Assembly: GCA_035542575.1 (NCBI GenBank) | Contig: DATKLE010000068.1 | Span: forward strand, 6,003-70,002 | DNA from: JAIQET01 sp035542575 | GTDB lineage: Bacteria; Acidobacteriota; Terriglobia; Terriglobales; Acidobacteriaceae | Direction of reading: 5' to 3' | Length of the DNA: 64,000 nt | Position numbers and translations under genes: made by a program | The notes under the pieces: generated by a model | Seen by the model: the letters and a program-made list of their open reading frames with translations, nothing else | Told to the model about the DNA's origin: nothing | Databases searched by the model: none | In this document: in pieces, positions 1 to 7,591 of the stretch | Numbering within the stretch: position 1 is the first letter of the stretch | Layout of the letters: every line of letters begins with the position of its first letter

Positions 1-3000
1 CGTCGAACAACACCTTGGCTTCACCCTTGCGTTCCACAAACAGGGAGTACAGCGCGTCCACCGTGGAATCGTTCGCCGCCTCAAGGGCAATGCGGACTCG
101 CAGCGAACGCGGTAATGGCACCTTGGCTTCTTCCAGCATGAGGATCTCGTTCACCGTCAGCTTGGGATTGGCGCCTTCTTCCAGACGCACCCCGCCCCGC
201 ACCAGCACAGGGACCTCCAGTTTCAACTTGTCCTGCAGCTTGCGGTAGGCGTCGGGAAAGACCAGCATGTCCAGCGAGCCGGCCATGTCTTCCAGGGTGG
301 CCTGCGCGTAGAAATCCCCCTTTTTCGATTTCAGTACGCGCAGGTTGGTGATGATTCCGGCGGTGGTGATGCTCTCATCCTTGCCGGTCGAAGACTTCAG
401 GGCTGCGACCTCTTCCGTGCTCAGCGCGCGCAGGTTTTCCAGCTTATCCTTGTATCTTTCCAGCGGGTGTCCGGTAATGAAGAAACCGAGGATTTCTTTC
501 TCGCTGGCCAGCCGCTGGTGTTCGTCCCAATCGGGAACCTCTGGCAGCTTTTCGTTGCTTTCGTGGACCTCCTGCTCGGCGAATACGCCGAATAGCCCGT
601 GCTGCCCCGACTCGGCGTCGCGCTGGGTTTTCTGAGCGCGCTCGATGGCCTTGTCCAGGACGGCCATGAGTTGCGCCCGGCGCCCCAGGGAATCCATGGC
701 CCCGCTCTTGATCAGCGACTCCAGCACACGCTTGTTGAGCAGCCGCAGGTCCACGGTTTCGCAGAATTCGAAGATCGAGCGATAGCGCCCGCGCTTCTTC
801 CGCCCCTCTACGATAGATTCGATGGCGTTGTGGCCGACATTCTTCACCGCCGCAAGCCCAAAGCGGATGGCCGGCCCATGCGGGGTAAAGTTGGCGTCAC
901 TGACGTTGATGTCCGGGGCTTCCACCGGAATGCCCATTTCCCGGCATTCATTGATGTACTTCACGACGTCATCGGTGTTACCGGTCACCGAAGTTAGCAG
1001 CGCTGCCATGAACTCCACGGGATAGTGCGTCTTCAAGTAAGCCGTGTGATAGGCCAGCAACGCGTACGCCGCCGAGTGCGACTTGTTGAAGCCGTATCCT
1101 GCGAACTGTGCCATGAGGTCGAAAATCTTCTCGATCTTCTTCGGCGCGTATCCCCTCTGGGTCGCGCCGGTGACGAAGCGCTCGCGTTGCGCCGCCATCT
1201 CGTCGGGTTTCTTCTTCCCCATTGCCCGGCGCAACAGATCTGCATCGCCGAGTGAGTAGCCCGCGAGCCGGTTGGCGATCTGCATGACCTGTTCCTGGTA
1301 AACAATGACGCCGAGCGTTTCTTGCAGGATCTCCTGTAGTTCCGGTAACTCGTACTCGATCTTCTTGCGCCCGTGTTTGCGGTCAATGAAGTCGTCAATC
1401 ATGCCGCCCTGGATGGGCCCCGGGCGGTAGAGGGCGTTGAGGGCGGTCAGGTCTTCGATCGAGCTGGGCAGGTACCGGCGCAACACATCGCGCATACCGT
1501 GGGACTCAAACTGGAACACGCCCGAGGTAAGCCCCCGGTGGAAGACCTTCTGGTAGGTCTCGTGGTCCTCCAGCGGGATTCCCTCGAGCGTGATGCGTTC
1601 GCCCCGAGTCTGCGCGATCAGCTTCAAGGTGTCATCGAGGATGGTGAGGGTGGTCAGACCCAGAAAGTCCATCTTCAGCAGGCCCATCTTTTCGATAGCC
1701 ACCATGTCGAAGGCGGTGACGATCTCGTCGTTCTTGGTCTTGTGCAGCGGCACCAATTCGATCAGCGGCCTCGGAGAAATCACAACGCCGGCCGCATGCA
1801 CGCCGGCGTTGCGGACTAATCCCTCCAGCTTGCGCGCAGTGTCGAGCAACTGCCGCACTTGCGTGTCGCTCTCATAGGCCTGCTGCAATGCGGGAGACTC
1901 CCTGATCGCCTGGTCCAGCTTGATGTTGAGCGTGGTGGGGACCATCTTGGCGATGCGGTCCACATCGCTGTAGGGAATGTCCATGGCGCGGCCCACGTCT
2001 TTGATGGCGGCCTTGGCTGCCATGGTGCCGAAGGTGATGATCTGGGCCACGTTCTCCCGCCCGTATTTGCGGGTGACGTAGTCAATGACTTCGCCGCGCC
2101 GGTTCATGCAGAAGTCAATGTCAATGTCGGGCAAGGAGACGCGTTCGGGATTCAGGAAACGCTCGAAAATCAGCTCGTGCTGCAGCGGGTCCAGGTCGGT
2201 GATGCCCAGTGAGTAGGAAACCAGCGAGCCCGCGGCCGAACCCCGGCCCGGGCCCACGGGAATGTCGTGCTCACGGGCATAGCGGATGAAGTCCCAGACG
2301 ATCAGAAAGTATCCGGAAAACTTCATCTGCTGAATGATGGCCAGTTCCCGTGCCAGGCGCTGTTCGTAGTCCACGAGCGGATGCTTCAGGCGGCCCTGGG
2401 CTTCTTGTGTCTGCAAGACGTTCTTCCGGCGCGCGAATCCCTCGCGGGTAACGTGTTCGAAATAGCTGTCGAGGGTATAGCCGGCGGGCACGTCAAAATG
2501 AGGGAATGGATTGCTGACCTTCTCCAGCCGCGTGTTGCAGCGTTCGGCGATCTCCAGCGTCCGCGCCAGGACATCGGGTGCATCCTTGAAGACGCGGTAC
2601 ATCTCGTCATGGCTTTTGACGTAAAACGCCGTGCCTTGGAACTTCATGCGGTTGGCGTCCTGGATGGACTTGCCGGTCTGGATGCATACCATCACATCCT
2701 GGGCGTGCGCGTCGTCTTCGCAGAGGTAATGGCTGTCGTTGGTCGCGACCAGCGGCAGTCCGAGGTCCTTCTCCATGCGAAACAGTGCCGCATGGATGCG
2801 GTGTTCCGCCTCCAGTCCCTGGTCCTGGATCTCCAGGTAAAAATTCTCCTTGCCAAAGATGTCGCGGTAAGTCGCAGCCGCCTCCCGCGCCGCCTCGTAC
2901 TTGCTCTCCATCAGGCGTTCAGCGACCTCCCCCTTCAAGCAGCCGGAAAGCCCGATCAATCCGCCCGCATGCTCGGCCAGAAATTTCTTGCTCACCCGCG

Positions 3001-3358
3001 GCTTGTAGTAGAAGCCGTGCAGCGAGGCCTCCGACGTGATCTTCGCCAGGTTGCGGTAACCCTCCTCGTTTTCAGCCAGCACCAGCAGGTGGTTATAGGT
3101 GTCTCCTTCGGGCGGAGTGCGCTCGATGTTGTGATCTTCTTTCTTGCAGATGTACAGTTCGCAGCCGACGATCGGCTTCACACCCGCTTTATGGGCCGCG
3201 TTGACAAAGTGGACCGCGCCAAAGATATTGCCGTGGTCGGTCATGGCGACCGCGGGCATGCCAAGCTCCTTCACGCGCTGGACAAGCTTTTCCACGTCGC
3301 AGGCGCCGTCCAGCATGGAATAGTCGGTGTGCAGGTGCAGGTGGACAAATTGGGACAT
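1..3358 (-). CDS. dnaE: DNA polymerase III alpha subunit (partial, C-terminus beyond window)
   Basis: Catalytic subunit of the replicative DNA polymerase. The ATG at 3358 opens a frame that stays open to base 1, giving about 1,119 N-terminal residues; the C-terminal end is cut by the window edge. A PHP domain comes first (HLHLHTDYS at residues 6-14, then TDHG, GCELY, SGCLKGE and NDSHY). The polymerase core follows with GPGRGSAAGS near residue 365 and the catalytic PDIDIDFC near 410. An OB-fold-like stretch (TAGIITNLRV) lies near residue 1,010. All PHP metal-ligand positions that I can identify are kept. A TACAAT box at 3390-3395 on the minus strand fits a -10 element with a leader of about 25 nt. 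The order of domains is that of DnaE1, not PolC. Confidence 0.97.
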   Translation of the reverse strand, partial: MSQFVHLHLHTDYSMLDGACDVEKLVQRVKELGMPAVAMTDHGNIFGAVHFVNAAHKAGVKPIVGCELYICKKEDHNIERTPPEGDTYNHLLVLAENEEGYRNLAKITSEASLHGFYYKPRVSKKFLAEHAGGLIGLSGCLKGEVAERLMESKYEAAREAAATYRDIFGKENFYLEIQDQGLEAEHRIHAALFRMEKDLGLPLVATNDSHYLCEDDAHAQDVMVCIQTGKSIQDANRMKFQGTAFYVKSHDEMYRVFKDAPDVLARTLEIAERCNTRLEKVSNPFPHFDVPAGYTLDSYFEHVTREGFARRKNVLQTQEAQGRLKHPLVDYEQRLARELAIIQQMKFSGYFLIVWDFIRYAREHDIPVGPGRGSAAGSLVSYSLGITDLDPLQHELIFERFLNPERVSLPDIDIDFCMNRRGEVIDYVTRKYGRENVAQIITFGTMAAKAAIKDVGRAMDIPYSDVDRIAKMVPTTLNIKLDQAIRESPALQQAYESDTQVRQLLDTARKLEGLVRNAGVHAAGVVISPRPLIELVPLHKTKNDEIVTAFDMVAIEKMGLLKMDFLGLTTLTILDDTLKLIAQTRGERITLEGIPLEDHETYQKVFHRGLTSGVFQFESHGMRDVLRRYLPSSIEDLTALNALYRPGPIQGGMIDDFIDRKHGRKKIEYELPELQEILQETLGVIVYQEQVMQIANRLAGYSLGDADLLRRAMGKKKPDEMAAQRERFVTGATQRGYAPKKIEKIFDLMAQFAGYGFNKSHSAAYALLAYHTAYLKTHYPVEFMAALLTSVTGNTDDVVKYINECREMGIPVEAPDINVSDANFTPHGPAIRFGLAAVKNVGHNAIESIVEGRKKRGRYRSIFEFCETVDLRLLNKRVLESLIKSGAMDSLGRRAQLMAVLDKAIERAQKTQRDAESGQHGLFGVFAEQEVHESNEKLPEVPDWDEHQRLASEKEILGFFITGHPLERYKDKLENLRALSTEEVAALKSSTGKDESITTAGIITNLRVLKSKKGDFYAQATLEDMAGSLDMLVFPDAYRKLQDKLKLEVPVLVRGGVRLEEGANPKLTVNEILMLEEAKVPLPRSLRVRIALEAANDSTVDALYSLFVERKGEAKVLFD

Positions 3359-3389
3359 TGGGGCTCTGTAGTGATCTTACGTCGGCGAT

Positions 3390-3395
3390 ATTGTA
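3390..3395 (-). promoter_or_regulatory. Putative -10 box (TACAAT) of dnaE
   Basis: TACAAT reads on the minus strand 31 nt before the dnaE ATG. TACAAT is also found before lpxD, lpxB and the aspartyl-protease-like gene in this window. No convincing -35 was found, so this is a match to the -10 consensus only. Confidence 0.4.
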
Positions 3396-3443
3396 ATGGG
3401 GAAGGGCAGCGGGAAAAGCGGAGAATTATTCACAACCGCGCGC

Positions 3444-3896
3444 TCACTTGTGGATTAATGTCGTGTGGCTTGCCACACACTGCCATTGCCCTCCCTGCTG
3501 GACCCAAGTGTCGGTAAATCGTCCCCAGTGGTCGATCGGTTTGCCCTTGTAGGTGCCTTTGGTGTGGTAGGTCCCGGTGACCACGGCGGCGTTGGGATAG
3601 AGGGAGACCTTGACGTCCTGGTTCGCAATCAGGCTGGCGCGAAAGTCGGGGTCCCTGATGTCGGCCAGAAACCGCGCTTTGTTCATGACCGTGCCGTCGG
3701 TGTCGGTGTAGACGAAACGGTCGCCGACCAACGTATCGAGGGCCTTGGAGTCATGATGCAGTTGGGCCTGGTTCCAGGCGTTCTCCAGCGCGACCAGTTT
3801 GCTCTCCTGGGCTGACAAGCTCCTGGCTTGGCCGTGTGCGCAGCCTGCTGCCGCAAACACCATAAACCCAAGCAGCCAACACCAGGCCTTCACCAT
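3444..3896 (-). CDS. Predicted lipoprotein with DUF4440/NTF2-like (SnoaL-like) domain
   Basis: About 150 residues. The N-terminus (MVKAWCWLLGF) runs into a hydrophobic stretch ending AAAGC, a good lipobox, so the protein is probably lipid-anchored. The rest (ALENAWNQAQLHHD, then DTLVGDRFVYTDTDG and a GRFTDTWVQQ strand near the end) has the helix-then-curved-sheet pattern of DUF4440 NTF2-like proteins. That family has diverse binding or catalytic roles, and no substrate can be inferred. A GTG start 51 bp upstream is possible, but it would overlap the preceding gene; the ATG at 3896 is preceded by GGAGGAGG and puts the signal at the N-terminus. It lies 47 bp after the Lys/Ala/Thr-rich gene and may share its transcript. 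Confidence 0.7.
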   Translation of the reverse strand: MVKAWCWLLGFMVFAAAGCAHGQARSLSAQESKLVALENAWNQAQLHHDSKALDTLVGDRFVYTDTDGTVMNKARFLADIRDPDFRASLIANQDVKVSLYPNAAVVTGTYHTKGTYKGKPIDHWGRFTDTWVQQGGQWQCVASHTTLIHK

Positions 3897-3943
3897 CCTC
3901 CTCCGATGCGCGAGCATTCTCAGCTTTGATCTGAGAGCAGAGA

Positions 3944-4267
3944 TCACTTCACAGCGTTGTCTGTCTTGTCGGCCGCCTTCTTGGTGGCATGCCCCACACC
4001 CTTCACGCCTTTCTTGATGCCATGTCCGGTTTTCTTGGCGGCGTGTTCAGTGGTGCCGGCTGTCTTGTCGGCAGCTTTCTCGGTACCCTTGGCAGTTTTG
4101 TCGGCGGCCTTCGCCGTGCCGTGTGCCGTTTTTTTGGTGGTTTGCTTGGTGGTGTGCGCCGTATCTTTGGCGGCCTTGTCCACATCGCTCGCCACACCTT
4201 GCGCGTACAACAACGACGCCGAAGTCAGCGCTACTGTTGCCAGAACGGTTGCCAGGTTTCTTCTCAT
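3944..4267 (-). CDS. Secreted Lys/Ala/Thr-rich repeat protein, LEA-like
   Basis: A 107-residue protein with a clear signal peptide (MRRNLATVLATVALTSAS, cleavage near LYAQG). The mature part is almost entirely Lys, Ala, Thr, Gly and Asp, in loose repeats of 7-11 residues such as KAADKTAKGTEKAADKTAG. It has hardly any large hydrophobic residues, so it should be disordered or form an amphipathic helix. Such composition is typical of LEA-like and histone-H1-like proteins; with a signal peptide, a periplasmic stress or envelope role is more plausible than DNA binding. AGGAGAGG lies just before the ATG. Function is inferred from composition only, because low-complexity proteins cannot be assigned to families safely. 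Confidence 0.65.
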   Translation of the reverse strand: MRRNLATVLATVALTSASLLYAQGVASDVDKAAKDTAHTTKQTTKKTAHGTAKAADKTAKGTEKAADKTAGTTEHAAKKTGHGIKKGVKGVGHATKKAADKTDNAVK

Positions 4268-4357
4268 GGCGCCTCTCCTTCCTCTTGTGGATGCGGGATG
4301 GTTTTCGGAGTATGAAGCATTTGCGAAACCAACGCAAGGAAACCCGGCCGCGCCGGT

Positions 4358-4645
4358 TCAGCCTCGCCACGGACGAAGAACTCGATATCCGGGGACCGCA
4401 GTGGGTGAACTCTTGCTGGTCTCGAGCAACCTTCGCCGGACAAGCCACCGTACCCCCGACTGCGCGGCACTCTTCGAGATGCCTACCGAGTCAGCCAGGG
4501 TTTGATAGCTGGCCTGGACTCGCTCGCGACGGCTGCGGCCCGCTTCCAAACTGAACCACAGGTAGATGAGGAAACTGGTTGGTTGACGGTCGTGGCCGAC
4601 CAGATCGCGCATCAGCACATCCACAACGTAGTCATCGATCATCAT
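4358..4645 (-). CDS. Small winged-helix/helix-turn-helix DNA-binding protein
   Basis: About 95 residues from ATG 4645 (a second ATG follows directly at 4642). The N-terminal part (MMIDDYVVDVLMRDLVGH) leads into FLIYLWFSLEAG and then a helix-turn-helix of the replication-initiator/GntR style: YQTLADSVGISKSAAQ followed by the recognition helix and wing VRWLVRRRLLE. The protein has no effector domain, so it is probably a simple repressor or activator. The frame is open upstream to 4843, but that extension overlaps the divergent VOC gene and lacks family-like sequence. No ribosome-binding site is obvious. The 96 bp before the next gene contain short palindromes that could be its own operator. Confidence 0.65.
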   Translation of the reverse strand: MMIDDYVVDVLMRDLVGHDRQPTSFLIYLWFSLEAGRSRRERVQASYQTLADSVGISKSAAQSGVRWLVRRRLLETSKSSPTAVPGYRVLRPWRG

Positions 4646-4660
4646 GGCGCTATATTGATC

Positions 4661-4671
4661 GCTACTATAGC
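4661..4671. promoter_or_regulatory. Short inverted repeat GCTA-N3-TAGC, possible operator
   Basis: GCTACTATAGC forms an 11-bp inverted repeat 15 bp upstream of the HTH gene start. It sits between two divergent genes (HTH gene leftward, VOC gene rightward). It overlaps AT-rich text that could serve as the HTH gene's -10. Autoregulation is an inference from position only. Confidence 0.3.
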
Positions 4672-4741
4672 AGAGACTAGGTGATTCCCACGCCGACGTG
4701 GCCCTCCTATACTGCGCACAGCGAACGAGCAGGAGGAGCGA

Positions 4742-5107
4742 ATGATACGTGGCATCAAGTTCGTGAGCGTGCCGGTCCGGGACCAGAGCGCAGCCCTCAG
4801 GTTCTATACCGAGAAGCTGGGGTTCCGGGTGTTCACCGACCAACCATTCGATGACCAGCAGCGTTGGATCGAGCTCGGCATAGCGGGCAGCGATTCAAGG
4901 CTGGTGCTGTTCACCGCGGAGGGACAGGAAAGCCGGATCGGCACCGCCCAGCCGGTGACGTTCTGGAGCGACGATGTCGAGGCCACTTCCCGGCTGCTGA
5001 AGAGCCGGGGCGTGGAGTTTGTGATGGAGCCCAAAACCGAGGAATGGGGCACGGCGGCGATCTTCAGGGATCCGGACGGCAACCAGTTCGGGTTGTCGTC
5101 GAAGTAG
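4742..5107 (+). CDS. VOC-family (glyoxalase/dioxygenase-fold) protein
   Basis: A 121-residue single-module vicinal-oxygen-chelate protein. It opens with IKFVSVPVRDQSAALRFYTE and LGFRVFTDQPF, and ends with the family signature FRDPDGNQFGLSS. One module normally dimerises to build the metal or substrate site. The family covers glyoxalase I, ring-cleaving dioxygenases and drug-binding proteins, and the substrate cannot be told from sequence. The first metal position, usually His, is Lys or Val here (IKFVSVPV), so classical glyoxalase activity is unlikely. AGGAGGAG stands 4 nt before the ATG, giving strong initiation. A membrane protein gene follows after 39 bp on the same strand. Confidence 0.85.
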   Translation: MIRGIKFVSVPVRDQSAALRFYTEKLGFRVFTDQPFDDQQRWIELGIAGSDSRLVLFTAEGQESRIGTAQPVTFWSDDVEATSRLLKSRGVEFVMEPKTEEWGTAAIFRDPDGNQFGLSSK

Positions 5108-5146
5108 TTGTCGCAGATCGTTATCCACTGCTTTGAGGAGGACAAC

Positions 5147-5734
5147 GTGGGGAAGAGGATTCTGTGGGGCACTCTGGTCGGCAGCTTAGTCGTTTTTGTG
5201 GTGAGTTCGATCTGGCACATGGCCTCAGGCCTGGGCGAAGTCGGCATTCAGAACCTGCCCAACGAGGACGCCGTGCTCTCGGCGATGCACAGCTCGGTTT
5301 CCAAGCCAGGGCTTTATTTCTTTCCTGGGATGACTCCGCCTGCAGGAAGAAGCAGCGAACAAAGACGGGCAGACCAGACAGCGTACCTCGCGAAGTTCAA
5401 AGCGGGGCCCAACGGCATCTTGATTTACCACCCCGACGGTGAGGAATTGAACTTTGGCAAGCTGCTTACCATCCAATTCCTCGTGGGGCTCGCGGCTTCG
5501 TTTCTTCTGTGCTGGATTCTGGCGGCGACGATCGAGGCAACGACCTACTGGAAACGGATTTCAATGGTCGTAGCAATCACCCTGTTCGCCGGGATCATTT
5601 TTGACATTCCATACTGGAATTGGTACGGGTTCCCGACCAACTACACGCTTGTGCACATGGCCGGATGGGTAGTGAGTTGGGGAATCGCGGGCTTGGCGAT
5701 GGCCGCCATCGTAAGGCGTCCGGCACATACCTAG
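5147..5734 (+). CDS. Hypothetical integral membrane protein
   Basis: About 195 residues. The chosen GTG at 5147 follows GAGGAGGA at a good distance and starts KRILWGTLVGSLVVFVVSS, a first membrane helix. After a roughly 85-residue non-membrane loop (containing YFFPGMTPP and IYHPDGEEL), three more hydrophobic segments follow (FLVGLAASFLLCWIL, ISMVVAITLFAGIIF, HMAGWVVSWGIAGLAM). I do not recognise a named family. It is probably cotranscribed with the VOC gene 39 bp upstream. An in-frame TTG at 5108 would add 13 polar residues and lacks a ribosome-binding site. Confidence 0.7.
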   Translation: MGKRILWGTLVGSLVVFVVSSIWHMASGLGEVGIQNLPNEDAVLSAMHSSVSKPGLYFFPGMTPPAGRSSEQRRADQTAYLAKFKAGPNGILIYHPDGEELNFGKLLTIQFLVGLAASFLLCWILAATIEATTYWKRISMVVAITLFAGIIFDIPYWNWYGFPTNYTLVHMAGWVVSWGIAGLAMAAIVRRPAHT

Positions 5735-5752
5735 CCCGCTCCTTGGGCCGGA

Positions 5753-6439
5753 CTACTTCGGCAGACGAAATCCCACGCCGCGCTCGTCGTTCAATTGAGT
5801 GGTCGCGGGAATATCAAGGTCGGCAACCGCAAGTTTCCTGGCCCGCGACTCATCGAAGATCCACAACGTGGGTCCCACCACCGCATAGTTCTGCACTTCC
5901 TGGGTGTGCTTGTCGCGGAAAACCAGCACCGTCGAGGTGGGGGAATCAGGCTTTGCCGCCTGCGGCTGAGAAGCAGGCGGGGCCGGCGGGCTCGGCGCCA
6001 CGGTGGGGCGCGTCTCCAACTCCTCCCGCAGGCGTTCGACCTCATCACTGAGCCGACTGACTTCGTCGGCTAGTTGACGGTTCTGATCGTAGTACGCTGC
6101 CGACGAATCGTAGGAGTAGTAAGCGTCACCAAACGGATAGGAATAAGCTCCGTAATAGAGGCTGGGATAGTAGCCGTAAGACCACGGGTAACCTGCGTAC
6201 CAGAACCGGCGGTGATGGAAGCGGCGTGGGAAGAAGGGCCGGCGAAAGCTGGTCGTGAAGCGTACACTGGCGCGGGAACTCGGCGCAAAAAACACGCGAC
6301 GGCTCGCTATCCGTGGAACCGGCGCAACCATTCTCGGGTGGGCTGCACCCACAGAGGGCCGGCCACCTCGCATCTGGGCCCAGACCGGAGTGAGCGCAAA
6401 AGCCGCCACCAACGCCGCAACCGACAATCGGCGCCGCAT
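5753..6439 (-). CDS. Secreted protein with Tyr/Arg-rich region, coiled coil and C-terminal beta domain
   Basis: 228 residues from ATG 6439. A signal peptide (LSVAALVAAFALTPVWAQ) is followed by a basic, aromatic stretch (RRPFFPRRFHHRRFWY, then many Tyr/Ser/Gly residues). A short coiled coil (LADEVSRLSDEVERLREELE) and a Pro/Ala linker come next. The C-terminal domain (TVLVFRDKHTQEVQNYAVVG, then LWIFDESRARKLAVADLD) resembles the short domain often seen at the end of secreted acidobacterial proteins of unknown function. It may bind the envelope surface through its basic N-terminal part. The frame is open a further 39 codons upstream, but that part looks non-coding and would bury the signal peptide. 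Confidence 0.7.
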   Translation of the reverse strand: MRRRLSVAALVAAFALTPVWAQMRGGRPSVGAAHPRMVAPVPRIASRRVFFAPSSRASVRFTTSFRRPFFPRRFHHRRFWYAGYPWSYGYYPSLYYGAYSYPFGDAYYSYDSSAAYYDQNRQLADEVSRLSDEVERLREELETRPTVAPSPPAPPASQPQAAKPDSPTSTVLVFRDKHTQEVQNYAVVGPTLWIFDESRARKLAVADLDIPATTQLNDERGVGFRLPK

Positions 6440-6519
6440 ACTCAGATTATAGCGCCGCTTGCTTCCAATCCGCGCGCTTATCAACGGAGACACAGCCTTT
6501 GTGTGTTGGTGCTGAGTTC

Positions 6520-7536
6520 CTAATTCTGGTCTCCGGCACCGTGTTTCAAGCGGCATAGCTTGCAGTACGTGGGCGGCAGACTGTTGTCCACGCGGTGCTT
6601 AATCGGCTTCAGGGAGCGCAAATACGCAAACATTGCCTTCAGATCGTCATCCGTCAGCTTCTGGTATACATCCACCGGCATCAGCGGACTCAGCTTGCGC
6701 GCCCTCACATAGCCCGTGCGCATCACCTGGATGAACAATGCCTCGTCGTAGTAGCTGATGCCCGAGGGGTCGGGGGTAAGATTGGCGCTGGCCGCGGTCA
6801 GTCCTCCTTCTTCGAGCAGGGAACCTCCGGCGAACTCCATGCCAGGCACAGGTTGCCCCTTGTCGGATGGCGTATGGCATTCCCGGCAGCTGGCGAGCGT
6901 CACCAGATACTGGCCATATTTCACTCGATCGCTGGAGTCAGGCGCAGCCACAGGTTCAGTCACCGGCTGGGGAGCGCTCCGCATCAGGTATTTGACGGGA
7001 AAGATAATCTCGGTGGAGGGCAGCGGGTTGTGCACCGGCGGCAGAGAGCGCAGGTACAAAATGACCGACGCCAAATCCTCATCCGACATGATTCTGAAAT
7101 TGCCGTAGGGCATAAATGGGAACAGAGCGCGTCCATCGTGGCCGATGCCTTCACGAATGGCGCGCGCTAACTGGTCGTCGGTCCAGCTGCCGGCGCCGGT
7201 CTGCACATCCGGAGTCAGGTTGGGGGCGACAACACGGCCGGGAAGGCCGGGGATGGGCATGACCTGGCCGCTGCCTTCTGTGCCCGGCTGCAGTGATGCG
7301 CCCTGGGGAGTGAGGCGCCGCGGGGCGTGGCAGCCGGTGGTGCAACCCGAGAGCGTGGTCGCAATGTAGCGGCCGCGCTCCAGCCGTTGCGGCGTAGCTT
7401 CAAAGCGACGCGCAGTGAGCGGACGGGATTTAGGCCCTATGATCGGGCGCCAACCTATGGTCAGACTGATGGCCACCGCCAACAGAACCGCGATAGTCAG
7501 CACCGCGTAGAGCAGGAGCTTGCCAATCTTTTTCAT
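6520..7536 (-). CDS. Membrane-anchored diheme cytochrome c
   Basis: 338 residues with an N-terminal membrane anchor (residues 5-29) and two class-I cytochrome c modules facing the periplasm. The second module has a standard heme site, CRECH, at residues 217-221. The first has CTTGCH at 65-70, with three residues rather than two between the cysteines. Candidate axial Met residues occur in FPFMPYGNF (near 142) and SPLMPVD. Surrounding text such as APNLTPD, WTDDQLARAIREG and LASVILYLRSLPPV is typical of cytochrome subunits of membrane dehydrogenases. A further CKLC pair lies at the extreme C-terminus. No dehydrogenase gene is adjacent, so the electron donor is unknown. Substrate-level function is not inferable. 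Confidence 0.85.
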   Translation of the reverse strand: MKKIGKLLLYAVLTIAVLLAVAISLTIGWRPIIGPKSRPLTARRFEATPQRLERGRYIATTLSGCTTGCHAPRRLTPQGASLQPGTEGSGQVMPIPGLPGRVVAPNLTPDVQTGAGSWTDDQLARAIREGIGHDGRALFPFMPYGNFRIMSDEDLASVILYLRSLPPVHNPLPSTEIIFPVKYLMRSAPQPVTEPVAAPDSSDRVKYGQYLVTLASCRECHTPSDKGQPVPGMEFAGGSLLEEGGLTAASANLTPDPSGISYYDEALFIQVMRTGYVRARKLSPLMPVDVYQKLTDDDLKAMFAYLRSLKPIKHRVDNSLPPTYCKLCRLKHGAGDQN

Positions 7537-7591
7537 GTTTGGATCTTGTGGACCTTGCTGTGGACATGGGCTCAGACGCCGACGCTACTTG

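Noticed and set aside
2267..3517. 416-codon open frame antisense to dnaE
   Set aside because: Mirror of a real gene in high-GC DNA; the sense frame encodes the DnaE PHP and polymerase motifs.
4358..4843. N-terminal extension of the HTH protein to 161 residues
   Set aside because: The added part overlaps the divergent VOC gene and its ribosome-binding site, and has no family-like sequence.
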